Source: CAMEON01 sp963609805 (GTDB lineage: Bacteria > Bacillota > Clostridia > Oscillospirales > CAG-272). Taken from it: a stretch of 15,018 bases of DNA. The stretch's first letter is position 1. The number at the start of each line of letters is the position of its first letter. The notes beneath the pieces were generated by a model. It searched no databases, was not told where the DNA came from, and worked only from the letters and a program-made list of their open reading frames with translations. The position numbers and the translations under genes were made by a program. The stretch covers positions 1 through 15,018 of the forward strand of contig CAVDLN010000037.1 of NCBI GenBank assembly GCA_963609805.1. The letters run 5' to 3'. Below, in pieces: positions 7,635-14,659 of this stretch.

Positions 7635-8852
7635 TCACTTAATGATATCGTACTGCTTCAGCAGCTTCAGCCGTGCGCGGGACAGCTGCATTCCTTTGAC
7701 GGCGCTGACATTGTCCTCGGTCAGCCACCTGCGCACATAGCCGAAAATGCGCCGGCACCACGCAAACGGCAGCAGAATCGGATGGCGTCCGAGGTACGGA
7801 TACCGTTCGACCATAAATCTGTACGGGGGGAACAGATTCTGCCAGACGCCGGACAGCCTGCCGCTGTGATCCCGCTTGACCGCATTCATGGTCAGGGATG
7901 TGCCGAACATCGAGTAGGCGTGCTGAAAGCCGAACACACCCCCCGCAAGCATATCCGCCAGCATGGCATCGGTGTTCGGGGCGATGTCCCGCCATGCGTC
8001 GGGCAGGGGAAGGGTCATGCCGAGATACTGCTCCGAGATGCGGAACAGAGCGGCGGCGAATTTATCCGCGCGGACGGACGCGCACTGCGTCAGCAGCTTT
8101 TCCCAGTCAATGCCGCCGCCGTATGTCTGCGCCCACAGCCCCACATCGCAGGTCTGCCGCAGACCGACGCCGTGGCCGACAAAGTGCCTGAACGCGTGAA
8201 GAATCAGATACAGCATGTGGTCGTGCGGGGACATGGACAGCCAGCCGTCGATTTCCGCGGTGCGGTCCATGGAGTCCGCAAAAAAGCCGTTCATGTCGTC
8301 GATGGCGACAACGCCCGCCTCGAAAAGGGTTCGGTGAAACTCAATATTTACGAGCTCCTCCGGGTCACGGTAGGATTGCTCATAGTACAGCTCATCGTGA
8401 GAGTGACGCTGCAGTCCGCATTCCTCCAGCAGTTTGCGCGCCGCGGGCTGCTCCTCGGGCGGACAGTACAGATCGCAGTCGTTGCTGATACGGTGAAATT
8501 TCATCGGATAGAGGCGGCTGCACAGTACGCCCTTGAACACAACGGGGTGCATGCCGTTCTGCCGCAGATGACGGTAAATTGCGCGGCAGTCCAGATCCTG
8601 TGCCGCCTGCCGCAGCACCTGCCCGACGGCGTGCTTGCGGAAAGCCTCGATTGCCTCGCTTTCCCGCTGCGGGTCATGCGCCTCGGGGACGGCCTCCAGA
8701 ACGACGGGAAGAAGGCCCTGCTGAACGGCGATGGTCAGGGCACCGTACAGCAGTTCCTCATCCTGCGGCGGGATCAGCTCGCTGTGCAGGGCGGCGCGGA
8801 ACGCGGACAGGAACAGCCGCTGCCCCGGCGTCAGTTCGGGCACGGCTCTCAT
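7635..8852 (-). CDS. PF14907-type nucleotidyltransferase family protein
   Basis: A 405-aa protein resembling the uncharacterised nucleotidyltransferase family found beside PqqD and HPrK-like genes in peptide-modification clusters. The core is VVFKGVL (104-110), SRLYP (112-116) and RISNDCDLYC (121-130), where Asp125 and Asp127 look like the metal-binding pair. A downstream HAFRHFVGHGVGLRQTCDV block (219-237) is also typical. The ATG at 8852 is chosen because it overlaps the stop of the PqqD-like gene as ATGA and has AAAAGGAG 6 nt upstream. A longer reading from 8912 would overlap that gene by 64 nt and has no such site. The chemistry is unproven; in lasso clusters with phosphorylating kinases a member of this family often accompanies the kinase. 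It is cytoplasmic, with no signal peptide. Confidence 0.82.
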   Translation of the reverse strand: MRAVPELTPGQRLFLSAFRAALHSELIPPQDEELLYGALTIAVQQGLLPVVLEAVPEAHDPQRESEAIEAFRKHAVGQVLRQAAQDLDCRAIYRHLRQNGMHPVVFKGVLCSRLYPMKFHRISNDCDLYCPPEEQPAARKLLEECGLQRHSHDELYYEQSYRDPEELVNIEFHRTLFEAGVVAIDDMNGFFADSMDRTAEIDGWLSMSPHDHMLYLILHAFRHFVGHGVGLRQTCDVGLWAQTYGGGIDWEKLLTQCASVRADKFAAALFRISEQYLGMTLPLPDAWRDIAPNTDAMLADMLAGGVFGFQHAYSMFGTSLTMNAVKRDHSGRLSGVWQNLFPPYRFMVERYPYLGRHPILLPFAWCRRIFGYVRRWLTEDNVSAVKGMQLSRARLKLLKQYDIIK

Positions 8853-9136
8853 TCCGGCTCCTTTTCGCAGAGAAGATATCCGGTATCCCGCAGACTGTCG
8901 GCAAAGCGGCAAAACGCCGTCTTGGCGGTATCCTGCGGGACGCCGTAATCCTCTGCCGCCTGCCGGATAATTTCCGGTACGGCAAGTCCGCGCTCCAGCA
9001 GCCCCCAGAAATACGCTCCCGGCGCCGTAACGCCCAGAATATCCGGAACTTTGCCGCGCGCCTCCCCGGCGGCGACAAGATAGTACTCATCGCAGATGGT
9101 GACGAGAGCCACATCGGTCAGCAATTCGTATGTCAT
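8849..9136 (-). CDS. PqqD-like peptide-binding protein
   Basis: A 95-aa protein with the size and pattern of PqqD-fold proteins. An N-terminal beta part (VALVTICDEYYLVAAG, about 9-24) is followed by LGVTAPGAYFWGLLERG (34-50) and a helical C-terminus (VPEIIRQAAEDYGVP, 53-67; FADSLRDTGYL). PqqD-fold proteins bind the leader of a precursor peptide and present it to modifying enzymes. The ATG at 9136 overlaps the kinase stop as ATGA, and GGAGGTAA is 5 nt upstream; the frame is open further upstream but would lie inside the kinase gene. It also overlaps the next gene by an ATGA junction, so three genes are tightly coupled. It is a stand-alone domain, not fused to a radical SAM enzyme or protease. 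Confidence 0.75.
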   Translation of the reverse strand: MTYELLTDVALVTICDEYYLVAAGEARGKVPDILGVTAPGAYFWGLLERGLAVPEIIRQAAEDYGVPQDTAKTAFCRFADSLRDTGYLLCEKEPE

Positions 9137-9846
9137 ACGGTTACCTCCATCAGGGTATCGTGGCAGAGGCGGGCGGAATCCTCGTCGCCTCTGTTCTCCA
9201 GCAGCCATACCGGCACGGTACGCAAAAGGGCATCCTCCAGCCGTGCGGCGGCACGCACATCGTCCGCGCTGCTTCTGCCGAACAGGAACTGTTCGTATAC
9301 CGCGCAGGCCGCCTCGGCGGCGGACAGGCGGCGGATGCGGTTGTCGGGACTCTGGCGCAGCAGGACAATGCCGCCCAGCGCCGCCGAGCGCATACCGCCC
9401 CAGCCCTCCTTGCCCTTCCACGGGGAGGGATGCACGATCACGCTGTCCCCGCGCGCCTCAAGAATCGGCTTGTCGCCGTTGAGTATCCGCACGTCGGATC
9501 GGTACAGCCATTTCCACAGCGCGCACTGCGTGCTTTTCCCGGTTCCGCTGGGGGCAGTCAGCAGCCATGCCCTGCCGCGCCATAGAAACGCGGCTCCGTG
9601 AAAGACCGCGCGTCCGTAGGGGAGCAGCGCGTCCGATACGCGCGGGCAGAGCTCCATATAATGAATGTAGGGATCTGTTGCGTCCGGCCGGTACAGTGGG
9701 CGCACGGATTCGAGTTCGTCCGGCGGGACGGAGACCGACACAAGCGGCGCCGCATCGGTAAAGAAGGGGGAAAATACCGGAAACTCCTCCTCAAAGCGGA
9801 TATCCGCCTCAACGGGAATCCCCGCGAGCAGCAATATTTTTTTCAT
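9133..9846 (-). CDS. HPr-kinase/phosphorylase-like ATPase
   Basis: A 237-aa protein of the HprK-like family often found in RiPP clusters, not the true PTS HPr kinase (it lacks that protein's usual length and N-terminal domain). The N-terminus has the strand pattern LLLAGIPVEADI (5-16). The P-loop is APSGTGKST (98-106). NGDKP (123-127) occupies the Walker-B-like place, and HPSPWKGKE (139-147) with the following glycines matches the family's active-site loop. Members of this family phosphorylate a Ser in lasso precursors of the paeninodin type. The start at 9846 is supported by the family N-terminus, yet there is no Shine-Dalgarno site: the 14 bases before the ATG are the U-tract of a terminator. 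It overlaps the PqqD-like gene by 4 nt. Confidence 0.82.
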   Translation of the reverse strand: MKKILLLAGIPVEADIRFEEEFPVFSPFFTDAAPLVSVSVPPDELESVRPLYRPDATDPYIHYMELCPRVSDALLPYGRAVFHGAAFLWRGRAWLLTAPSGTGKSTQCALWKWLYRSDVRILNGDKPILEARGDSVIVHPSPWKGKEGWGGMRSAALGGIVLLRQSPDNRIRRLSAAEAACAVYEQFLFGRSSADDVRAAARLEDALLRTVPVWLLENRGDEDSARLCHDTLMEVTV

Positions 9847-9851
9847 ACTAT

Positions 9852-9888
9852 AAAAAACGGCGGAGGAACGGATACCCGCTCCTCCGCC
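9852..9888 (-). terminator. Intrinsic terminator between the small protein gene and the kinase gene
   Basis: Read on the minus strand, GGCGGAGGA (9888-9880) pairs perfectly with TCCTCCGCC (9867-9859). The stem extends after one mismatch by a 3-bp CGG/CCG pair around a 4-nt loop. A G and then six T (9857-9852) follow, a classic rho-independent terminator. It lies 11 nt after the small protein's stop and only 5 nt before the kinase ATG. It is therefore likely to limit transcription into the kinase, PqqD, nucleotidyltransferase and nnr genes, which show no promoter of their own that I could find. Confidence 0.88.
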
Positions 9889-9899
9889 CTTGGCGTGGT

Positions 9900-10106
9900 T
9901 TACTGTTCTACAACATTGTCCTCATCATCGAGATCGATGACGATGTTGCCGTTCTTTGTCTTGAAGTTGAAGAGATTTTTCCATCCGTCCAGCTGTCCGT
10001 CCGAGGCGGGTTTGTTTTCCTTGGTGGTCGTGTTTGCCAGAGCGGAATCCGTGAGCTTCAGGGAAGCGTTCAGGATGTCCGTATCCTTGCCTATCATGTT
10101 ATTCAT
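9900..10106 (-). CDS. Small acidic protein, candidate substrate peptide
   Basis: A 68-aa protein that I do not recognise. AAAGGAG lies 8 nt before the ATG at 10106, and the gene starts 29 nt after the stop of the large von Willebrand protein, so translation is well supported. There is no signal peptide, membrane helix or Cys. The N-terminal half is helix-like and rich in Ser, Thr, Asn and Lys (residues 1-35). A Trp-Lys-Asn-Leu-Phe-Asn-Phe patch (42-48) follows, and the C-terminus is strongly acidic (DLDDEDNVVEQ, 58-68). Position just before a terminator and then kinase, PqqD and nucleotidyltransferase genes is the usual arrangement of a RiPP precursor. The lasso leader motif YxxPxL is absent, so it is not a standard lasso precursor. 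It might equally be a regulatory partner. Candidate phosphoacceptors are Ser15, Ser21, Thr26-28, Ser35 and Thr50. Confidence 0.7.
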   Translation of the reverse strand: MNNMIGKDTDILNASLKLTDSALANTTTKENKPASDGQLDGWKNLFNFKTKNGNIVIDLDDEDNVVEQ

Positions 10107-10135
10107 GGGATTACTCCTTTCTCAGTCTCAGAGCA

Positions 10136-13100
10136 TCAGCCTCTGAGGCCGAACCAAGTGTAGGTCAGCGTCTCGGTCTCACCGTAAACGGTCGTGCCGT
10201 CTGCCGTGATTCCGTATGCCGTTACCGTGAACGTGTCGCCGAGCTTGCAGCCCTTCAGCGACTGCGTGGCGGTCGTGAACCGGACACCCAGAATCGGGGC
10301 TGTGCTCTTCACGTTCAGCTTCTCGCCGTTGATGAGGAATCCGACCTCGGTGTAGCTGCTGTCGGCGGAGGTGATGAATGCCGCGCTGCGGACGAAGACC
10401 AGACCGCCGTTGATGCAGCTCACACGGAGGTATCTGTCGCTTACATACTTGGCATATACCGTCATGTCGCTCTGCACATCCGAGAAGTCGGCGGGCGTTG
10501 TGTATGCCGCGTCGGTGTACCAGCCTGCGAACAGCTTGCCGTCCGCGCCTGCGGGGGTAACGGCTGCGGCCATATCCGAGCCCTTGTCAGCGGACACGGT
10601 GTAGGTGTTTCCGCCGTCATGGACGGTGACCGTGACCTGCGGTACAGCGTCTGCTACCAGCGTGAGCGCCGGCACGTAGGTAAGGGTGCGCATCGTCAGG
10701 GATGCGGCGGAAACGGGAGCCACGGCAGCGCTGCTGCTGAGGGAGAGCATGTTGAGGGAAACGGTGTTGACGGCAGCGGTGTCGTCCGCGACAGCCTTGA
10801 CGTTCTCGGTGTCGTTCTGGGCAGCGGCGGTTCCGACGTATGTCACGGTGCTGCCGGGTACGGTGAAGGCGTAATCAACCTGATTGGTGTCCGCATAGTT
10901 GCACTCACGCTTGCCGATACCGGTGACCTTCACGCCGTCCAGCGTGATCCAGTAGGGAACGAAGCGGATAGCCTGATCGTTGGTCTTGAAGGCGGTGAAC
11001 TCATCGCTCGTCAGCGTGTGCACGGCGATGTAGCCCGCATCCTTCGTCTCATCGGTGGTGCCCGTGTAGTTCTTCTGCTGGTACATCCAGCCGTTGGAGA
11101 GGTACACGAGATCGGTTCTGCCGGGCTGTCTGTCATAGGTCATCTCAACGACGCCGTATGCCGCTATGGAGCCGTTCGCGTCTCCGTCCGCCAACCAGTC
11201 TGCCAACTGCGCCATCTCCGCGGTGCAGTTGGTGACGACATCGAAGCCGACCGTCGAGTAGAGTGTGCGGTCAACGGGGGTCAGGATGTGGAAGTTGCTC
11301 AGGTCAAGCGTTCCCTCATCGGTGGTGTACCATGCGCGGAAGGCGTAGGGCAGCAGGTACTGCTGCTTGACCTCCCAGATGTAGTAGGTCACGCCTGCCA
11401 CGGGCACGAAGTTCGTCGGGTTGCCGTTGAAGGTCATGACCTCCGTGCAGGCCTCATTCCGGAACGTGCCGCCGTAGAGATGCTCGTCGGAGACATGCTC
11501 GGTGATGTTGAAGGTCGGGTTTTCCGCGATCTTGTAGGTCTCGGTATCGCCCACCTGTCCGGAAGCCGCATCGGCGGTTGCCTTCTGAATGTGGACGACG
11601 TAGAACTCGCTGTCATCGTACGTGATATTGACTTCCGGCACGGGGAAGTGCTTGATGACATTTTTGTTGCCGTCTTTGTCGGTGTAGTCGAGGTACGCGT
11701 ATTCGTTTGTCGGGAAGTCGACGCCGGACTCCGGCCACTTGGTGCTGTCGTCCTCGTAGCGGAGCGTGACTCTGTACGTCATGGTCGCGGGGGTGGACTC
11801 GTAGACGGTTCCGACCGTCCACGCGATGGTATAGGTTTCCGGGTCGTAAACGGCAGAACCCTGGCTCACGTAGATGTCGGCGTTGCCGGCGTCATATACC
11901 GTCTTGTCGGTCGTGCATACCACATCGTCACCCTTGACCACCATCTTCACGTCGTCGCCCATGACATCGGTCACGATACCGCTCGTGACGGCGGGGCTGA
12001 CAATGCCCTCGGCGATTTCCATGTAGTGCGTGTAAAGCTCTTTCTCGGGATACGAGGAAGTGCTGACGAAATGCGAGTTGCCCGTGGTTGCGACAGACTC
12101 AAGAACCTTTTTCGCCTGATCTGAGGTCGCTCCGTCGCAGGACTCGCCTGACAGCCAGTATCCGACGGTGTAGACGGTGATGCCGCTTGCCTGCGCCTGT
12201 CTTGCCTGCCATACGGTCTGCTGGCCGAAGTTCGTGTAAGTGTCTGTAGAGGATGTAAATGTGAAATCACCGGTGAAGTCAGCGGGATCGGCATATGCCC
12301 AGTAGCCCTTGTAGGTAGCGGTCTCGCCGTACCCGAAGGAGCTGCCGCTGCTGTAAGTGTTGGCATAACCGGGGTTGCAGGTATACTCGCCTGCCTTCGT
12401 AATTCTGGATGTCAAACCCGATGCGGCGTATGTGGAGGTATAGCTGCCGCCCATGATGACATGGTCGCTGACCTCGGGTGTGGTTGCCGTGGTTGCGTCG
12501 GCGTCCACGAGAAACGCGTAGCCCGCGGACGGCGCGCCGTCAGACAGGAGCGCAATATTCTTACCGTGTCCCTCGCAGGACGCGTCTCCCAGCAGCTCCT
12601 GCGCGGCGACGATGCCCGCCTGAACGTTGGTCTGTCCGTTTGAGGTGGAGTTGGTCACAAAGCTGGTCGCGGTAACCGAATTGATGAGGTCGGTAAGCGT
12701 GGTCAGATCCTTGTACTCAAACCACTCCGACTTGTACTGCAGCGTGGTTCCGAACACGACCAGCGAGAAGCGGATGTTACTGTCGCCCTGCCAGATCTGG
12801 TTGATGAAGTAGATCGTGGTTGCCTTGACGATGTCCATGCGGCAGTCGGCCATTTCCTGTCCGTCGGCGCCTGTGTATTCCGTTCCGTCTTTCGCAACCT
12901 TTGAGGCCTTGATGATGGAAGTAGCGCCCGCATTGTTCACTGTGGTGTAGTACATGCTGGACGAGTTATCCAGCACCAGCACGATGTCCGAATACGCGGG
13001 CGTGTTCTTGCCCTCGATGCCGAGCGTCACCTCCCACTCGTGCGTGTTGCCGGTCGCTGTCGCGGTCTTGGTCAGGTTAACGGAGCCCTCGGCGTCCCAC

Positions 13101-13219
13101 GCGGGCTGACCCTCCGTGTCTGCCTTGTCCTCCGCGAACGCCGCGACGGGGAGAACCGAGAGCAGCATGAGCACTGCCAGCAGCACCGACAATGCCCGGT
13201 TCAATCTGTGTTTTGACAT
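10136..13219 (-). CDS. Secreted von Willebrand factor A protein with an InlB-type repeat
   Basis: A 1027-aa surface or secreted protein. The signal peptide has an Arg/Lys start and a Leu-rich core and ends at AFA (cleavage after about residue 29). A von Willebrand A domain follows (about 78-400) with an intact metal site: DNSSS (84-88), Thr197 in SNGQTNVQAG, and Asp227 in LLSDGAPS. The middle third (about 400-860) is beta-rich and resembles no domain I can name with certainty. Residues 864-925 form a Listeria/Bacteroides-type repeat with the FAGWYTD signature and end in VYAKY. A last 102-residue module starts RYLRVSCINGG and ends TYTWFGLRG. No LPXTG motif, C-terminal helix or choline/SLH module is present, so its attachment is unclear. 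GGAGGTG precedes the ATG at 13219. It is likely to bind a host or cell-surface ligand. Confidence 0.87.
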   Translation of the reverse strand: MSKHRLNRALSVLLAVLMLLSVLPVAAFAEDKADTEGQPAWDAEGSVNLTKTATATGNTHEWEVTLGIEGKNTPAYSDIVLVLDNSSSMYYTTVNNAGATSIIKASKVAKDGTEYTGADGQEMADCRMDIVKATTIYFINQIWQGDSNIRFSLVVFGTTLQYKSEWFEYKDLTTLTDLINSVTATSFVTNSTSNGQTNVQAGIVAAQELLGDASCEGHGKNIALLSDGAPSAGYAFLVDADATTATTPEVSDHVIMGGSYTSTYAASGLTSRITKAGEYTCNPGYANTYSSGSSFGYGETATYKGYWAYADPADFTGDFTFTSSTDTYTNFGQQTVWQARQAQASGITVYTVGYWLSGESCDGATSDQAKKVLESVATTGNSHFVSTSSYPEKELYTHYMEIAEGIVSPAVTSGIVTDVMGDDVKMVVKGDDVVCTTDKTVYDAGNADIYVSQGSAVYDPETYTIAWTVGTVYESTPATMTYRVTLRYEDDSTKWPESGVDFPTNEYAYLDYTDKDGNKNVIKHFPVPEVNITYDDSEFYVVHIQKATADAASGQVGDTETYKIAENPTFNITEHVSDEHLYGGTFRNEACTEVMTFNGNPTNFVPVAGVTYYIWEVKQQYLLPYAFRAWYTTDEGTLDLSNFHILTPVDRTLYSTVGFDVVTNCTAEMAQLADWLADGDANGSIAAYGVVEMTYDRQPGRTDLVYLSNGWMYQQKNYTGTTDETKDAGYIAVHTLTSDEFTAFKTNDQAIRFVPYWITLDGVKVTGIGKRECNYADTNQVDYAFTVPGSTVTYVGTAAAQNDTENVKAVADDTAAVNTVSLNMLSLSSSAAVAPVSAASLTMRTLTYVPALTLVADAVPQVTVTVHDGGNTYTVSADKGSDMAAAVTPAGADGKLFAGWYTDAAYTTPADFSDVQSDMTVYAKYVSDRYLRVSCINGGLVFVRSAAFITSADSSYTEVGFLINGEKLNVKSTAPILGVRFTTATQSLKGCKLGDTFTVTAYGITADGTTVYGETETLTYTWFGLRG

Positions 13220-13312
13220 TTTTTACACCTCCGATAGAAAGAGTATGAAATTCGGGGTTCGTCCCGATGGGGTTTTCAAAAACACAATTACCACCTTCAT
13301 ATGGTTGAACGT

Positions 13313-13341
13313 ATTATACCATAGATAGGAAAAAATTGCAA
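13313..13341 (-). promoter_or_regulatory. Extended -10 sigma-A promoter of the vWA/small protein operon
   Basis: Minus strand: TTGCAA (13336-13341), 17-bp spacer, TATAAT (13313-13318), with TGG directly before the -10 box (extended -10). The leader to the ATG is close to 90 nt and holds only a weak CGGG/CCCG hairpin. Eight C (13342-13349; G on the plus strand) lie directly against the -35 box. Confidence 0.85.
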
Positions 13342-13349
13342 GGGGGGGG
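13342..13349. repeat. G8/C8 homopolymer abutting the -35 box
   Basis: The plus strand has eight consecutive G immediately beside the -35 hexamer of the vWA operon promoter. It is long enough to slip during replication. Confidence 0.85.
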
Positions 13350-13375
13350 AGAGATTTAACAATTTATACACATAT

Positions 13376-13389
13376 ACCGGCAGTCCGGT
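13376..13389 (-). terminator. Possible weak terminator after the DUF554 gene
   Basis: ACCGG (13376-13380) pairs with CCGGT (13385-13389) around a 4-nt loop, directly after the stop codon of the DUF554 gene. The following minus-strand bases are A/T-rich but contain no real U-run. It may reduce read-through toward the vWA promoter, though the stem is short. Confidence 0.3.
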
Positions 13390-13390
13390 T

Positions 13391-14374
13391 TTACACCGCC
13401 AGCTCGACCAGCAGGGTCACGCCGTAGTACAGGACGGGCACCAGCATGGCGGGGGCCAGGTTGGCGACCCGACGCCGCCGTCCGAGCGCGAGATTCAGCC
13501 CCAGCAGGAGGAGAATCACGCCCGCTATCACGCAGAACTGCGCCTGCATGGTCGGGAAGGTGGTGTTCCAGAAGGTTTCGAGCAGGGCATTGACCTCCTT
13601 CTGCCGCGCCGCGTCCGCCGAGGTGCTGTGCATAAAGCCGCTTGTCCGGAATTTATTCTGCAGGCGGTACAGCAGTACGGTCACGCCCTCCGTCGCCAGC
13701 AGCGGCACGGCGGCATAGGACACGCCGGCGCCGTACACCGTCGCCAGCGCGGCTATGATGAAGAAATCAAAGACGGAAACATAGTAAAGCAGAGTCGGCG
13801 AGCCGGACAGCCCCGCCTCCTGCGCCGCCGCCAGCGTGAACGGGTTCAGGCACAGAAACAGCGTGGCGATGACAAAGCCGTCCGTAAACCGATGGCCCGA
13901 ACGCGCGGAGGGCAGGTTGTATACAGGGAGATCCGCGAGACGGCGCTTTCCGGTGTCCTCTCCCTCCGCGCCGTCCGCGGCGGGTTCGGTGTCTTTCTGC
14001 GGCTTCGGCTTTGCCTTTGCCTTGGCGGCTTTGCCTTTTTCGTCCTTTTCGGAGTGCGCGGACAGGCGGCGGAAGAATCTGCCCAGTCTGTCCAGCGACG
14101 CCTCCATGTCTGCGGAGGAGCCGATAAGCCCGCCGATGAGCAGGGCGGCGAGAATCAGCACCGAGCCGGAGGTCTCGTTCAGCACGCCGTCCGACAGGGA
14201 GAAAAGGTGGCGCAGTCCGCCCGCCAGCCCCGCCGCCGTCATGACAGCCCCGCAGGTCAGCACAATGATTTCCTGATACCGTGTGCGCAGCTTCCCGCGG
14301 AACAGGGCGCCCGCACTGCCTGCCACGTATACGGCAAGCACATTGATCATCATACCCAGAACAGCCATCGCCAT
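13391..14374 (-). CDS. DUF554-family membrane protein with a charged insertion
   Basis: A 327-aa membrane protein of the DUF554 (YdfK-like) family, function unknown, probably a transporter-type protein. Residues 1-100 hold hydrophobic segments with MMINVLAVYVAGSAGALFRG (8-27) and LTCGAVMTAAGL (39-50). The C-terminal half shows FVIATLFLCLNPF (167-179), DFFIIAALATVYGAGVSYAA (203-222) and GLNLALGRRRRVANLAPAM (292-310), matching the family layout. Between the halves is a Lys/Ala/Glu-rich, low-complexity hydrophilic stretch of about 55 residues (104-160), which makes it roughly 100 residues longer than usual members. Of three clustered ATGs, the one at 14374 keeps the family frame and has GGGAGGGG 7 nt upstream. 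A 53-bp part of this gene (14128-14180) recurs exactly at the window end. Confidence 0.85.
   Translation of the reverse strand: MAMAVLGMMINVLAVYVAGSAGALFRGKLRTRYQEIIVLTCGAVMTAAGLAGGLRHLFSLSDGVLNETSGSVLILAALLIGGLIGSSADMEASLDRLGRFFRRLSAHSEKDEKGKAAKAKAKPKPQKDTEPAADGAEGEDTGKRRLADLPVYNLPSARSGHRFTDGFVIATLFLCLNPFTLAAAQEAGLSGSPTLLYYVSVFDFFIIAALATVYGAGVSYAAVPLLATEGVTVLLYRLQNKFRTSGFMHSTSADAARQKEVNALLETFWNTTFPTMQAQFCVIAGVILLLLGLNLALGRRRRVANLAPAMLVPVLYYGVTLLVELAV
14128..14180. repeat. 53-bp direct repeat, first copy (inside the DUF554 gene)
   Basis: These 53 bases, part of the DUF554 coding sequence, recur without a mismatch at 14966-15018 in the same orientation. The match breaks at the base before it on the left (A versus G). 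Confidence 0.97.
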
Positions 14375-14427
14375 GCCATGTCCCCTCCCTTTGCGGCACG
14401 CGCGGAGGCCGCCGCAATCCTGCGGGC

Positions 14428-14456
14428 ATTATAGCATAAAATCCCCTTGATTACAA
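14428..14456 (-). promoter_or_regulatory. Sigma-A promoter of the DUF554 gene
   Basis: Minus strand: TTGTAA (14451-14456), 17-bp spacer, TATAAT (14428-14433), about 54 nt before the ATG at 14374. The interval to the next divergent promoter (14457-14535) shows A-rich sequence and no other clear site. Confidence 0.75.
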
Positions 14457-14535
14457 GGGAAAAGCAAAAGAAAAGCCGCGTTTTTCGCCGCCGTGCCGCC
14501 GAAAGCTCAAACTTGTAAACTTTTTCGGAAAACCG

Positions 14536-14564
14536 TTGCGCGGAAGGGGCATCTGTGGTATAAT
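14536..14564 (+). promoter_or_regulatory. Extended -10 promoter of the terminal membrane-protein gene
   Basis: TTGCGC (14536-14541), 17-bp spacer, TATAAT (14559-14564) preceded by TGG (extended -10). The leader contains a 6-bp CGGGGA/TCCCCG hairpin with a T4 loop (14595-14610), immediately followed by GAAAGGAG, which is 42 nt before the chosen ATG. Confidence 0.75.
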
Positions 14565-14659
14565 CAGGCGAATGCGGCTGTTCTGCACGCTGCGCGGGGA
14601 TTTTTCCCCGGAAAGGAGACCCGCCGGCGCGGCCTGCCGCCGCGGGAGAAAACAGAGAA

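Noticed and set aside
7347..8948. Long plus-strand open frame of 533 codons opposite the repair and nucleotidyltransferase genes
   Set aside because: It is antisense to two well-supported genes with family motifs, has no recognisable domain and no ribosome site; GC-rich codons keep the opposite frame open.
8579..9601. Plus-strand open frame of 340 codons opposite the kinase and PqqD-like genes
   Set aside because: Arg/Pro/Ala-rich mirror frame of genes that have motifs and ATGA junctions.
9133..9846. True HPr kinase/phosphorylase of the PTS (hprK)
   Set aside because: Too short, lacks the N-terminal domain, and lies with PqqD-like and nucleotidyltransferase genes rather than lgt or other usual hprK neighbours.
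9900..10106. Calling the small protein a lasso peptide precursor
   Set aside because: A Gly followed by Asp/Glu occurs near the C-terminus, but there is no YxxPxL leader motif, no Thr at the -2 position of a plausible cut, and no cyclase or peptidase gene.
10619..12124. Plus-strand open frame of 501 codons opposite the vWA gene
   Set aside because: Antisense to a continuous vWA protein; Val/Gly/Arg-rich composition without domain signature, a typical mirror frame.
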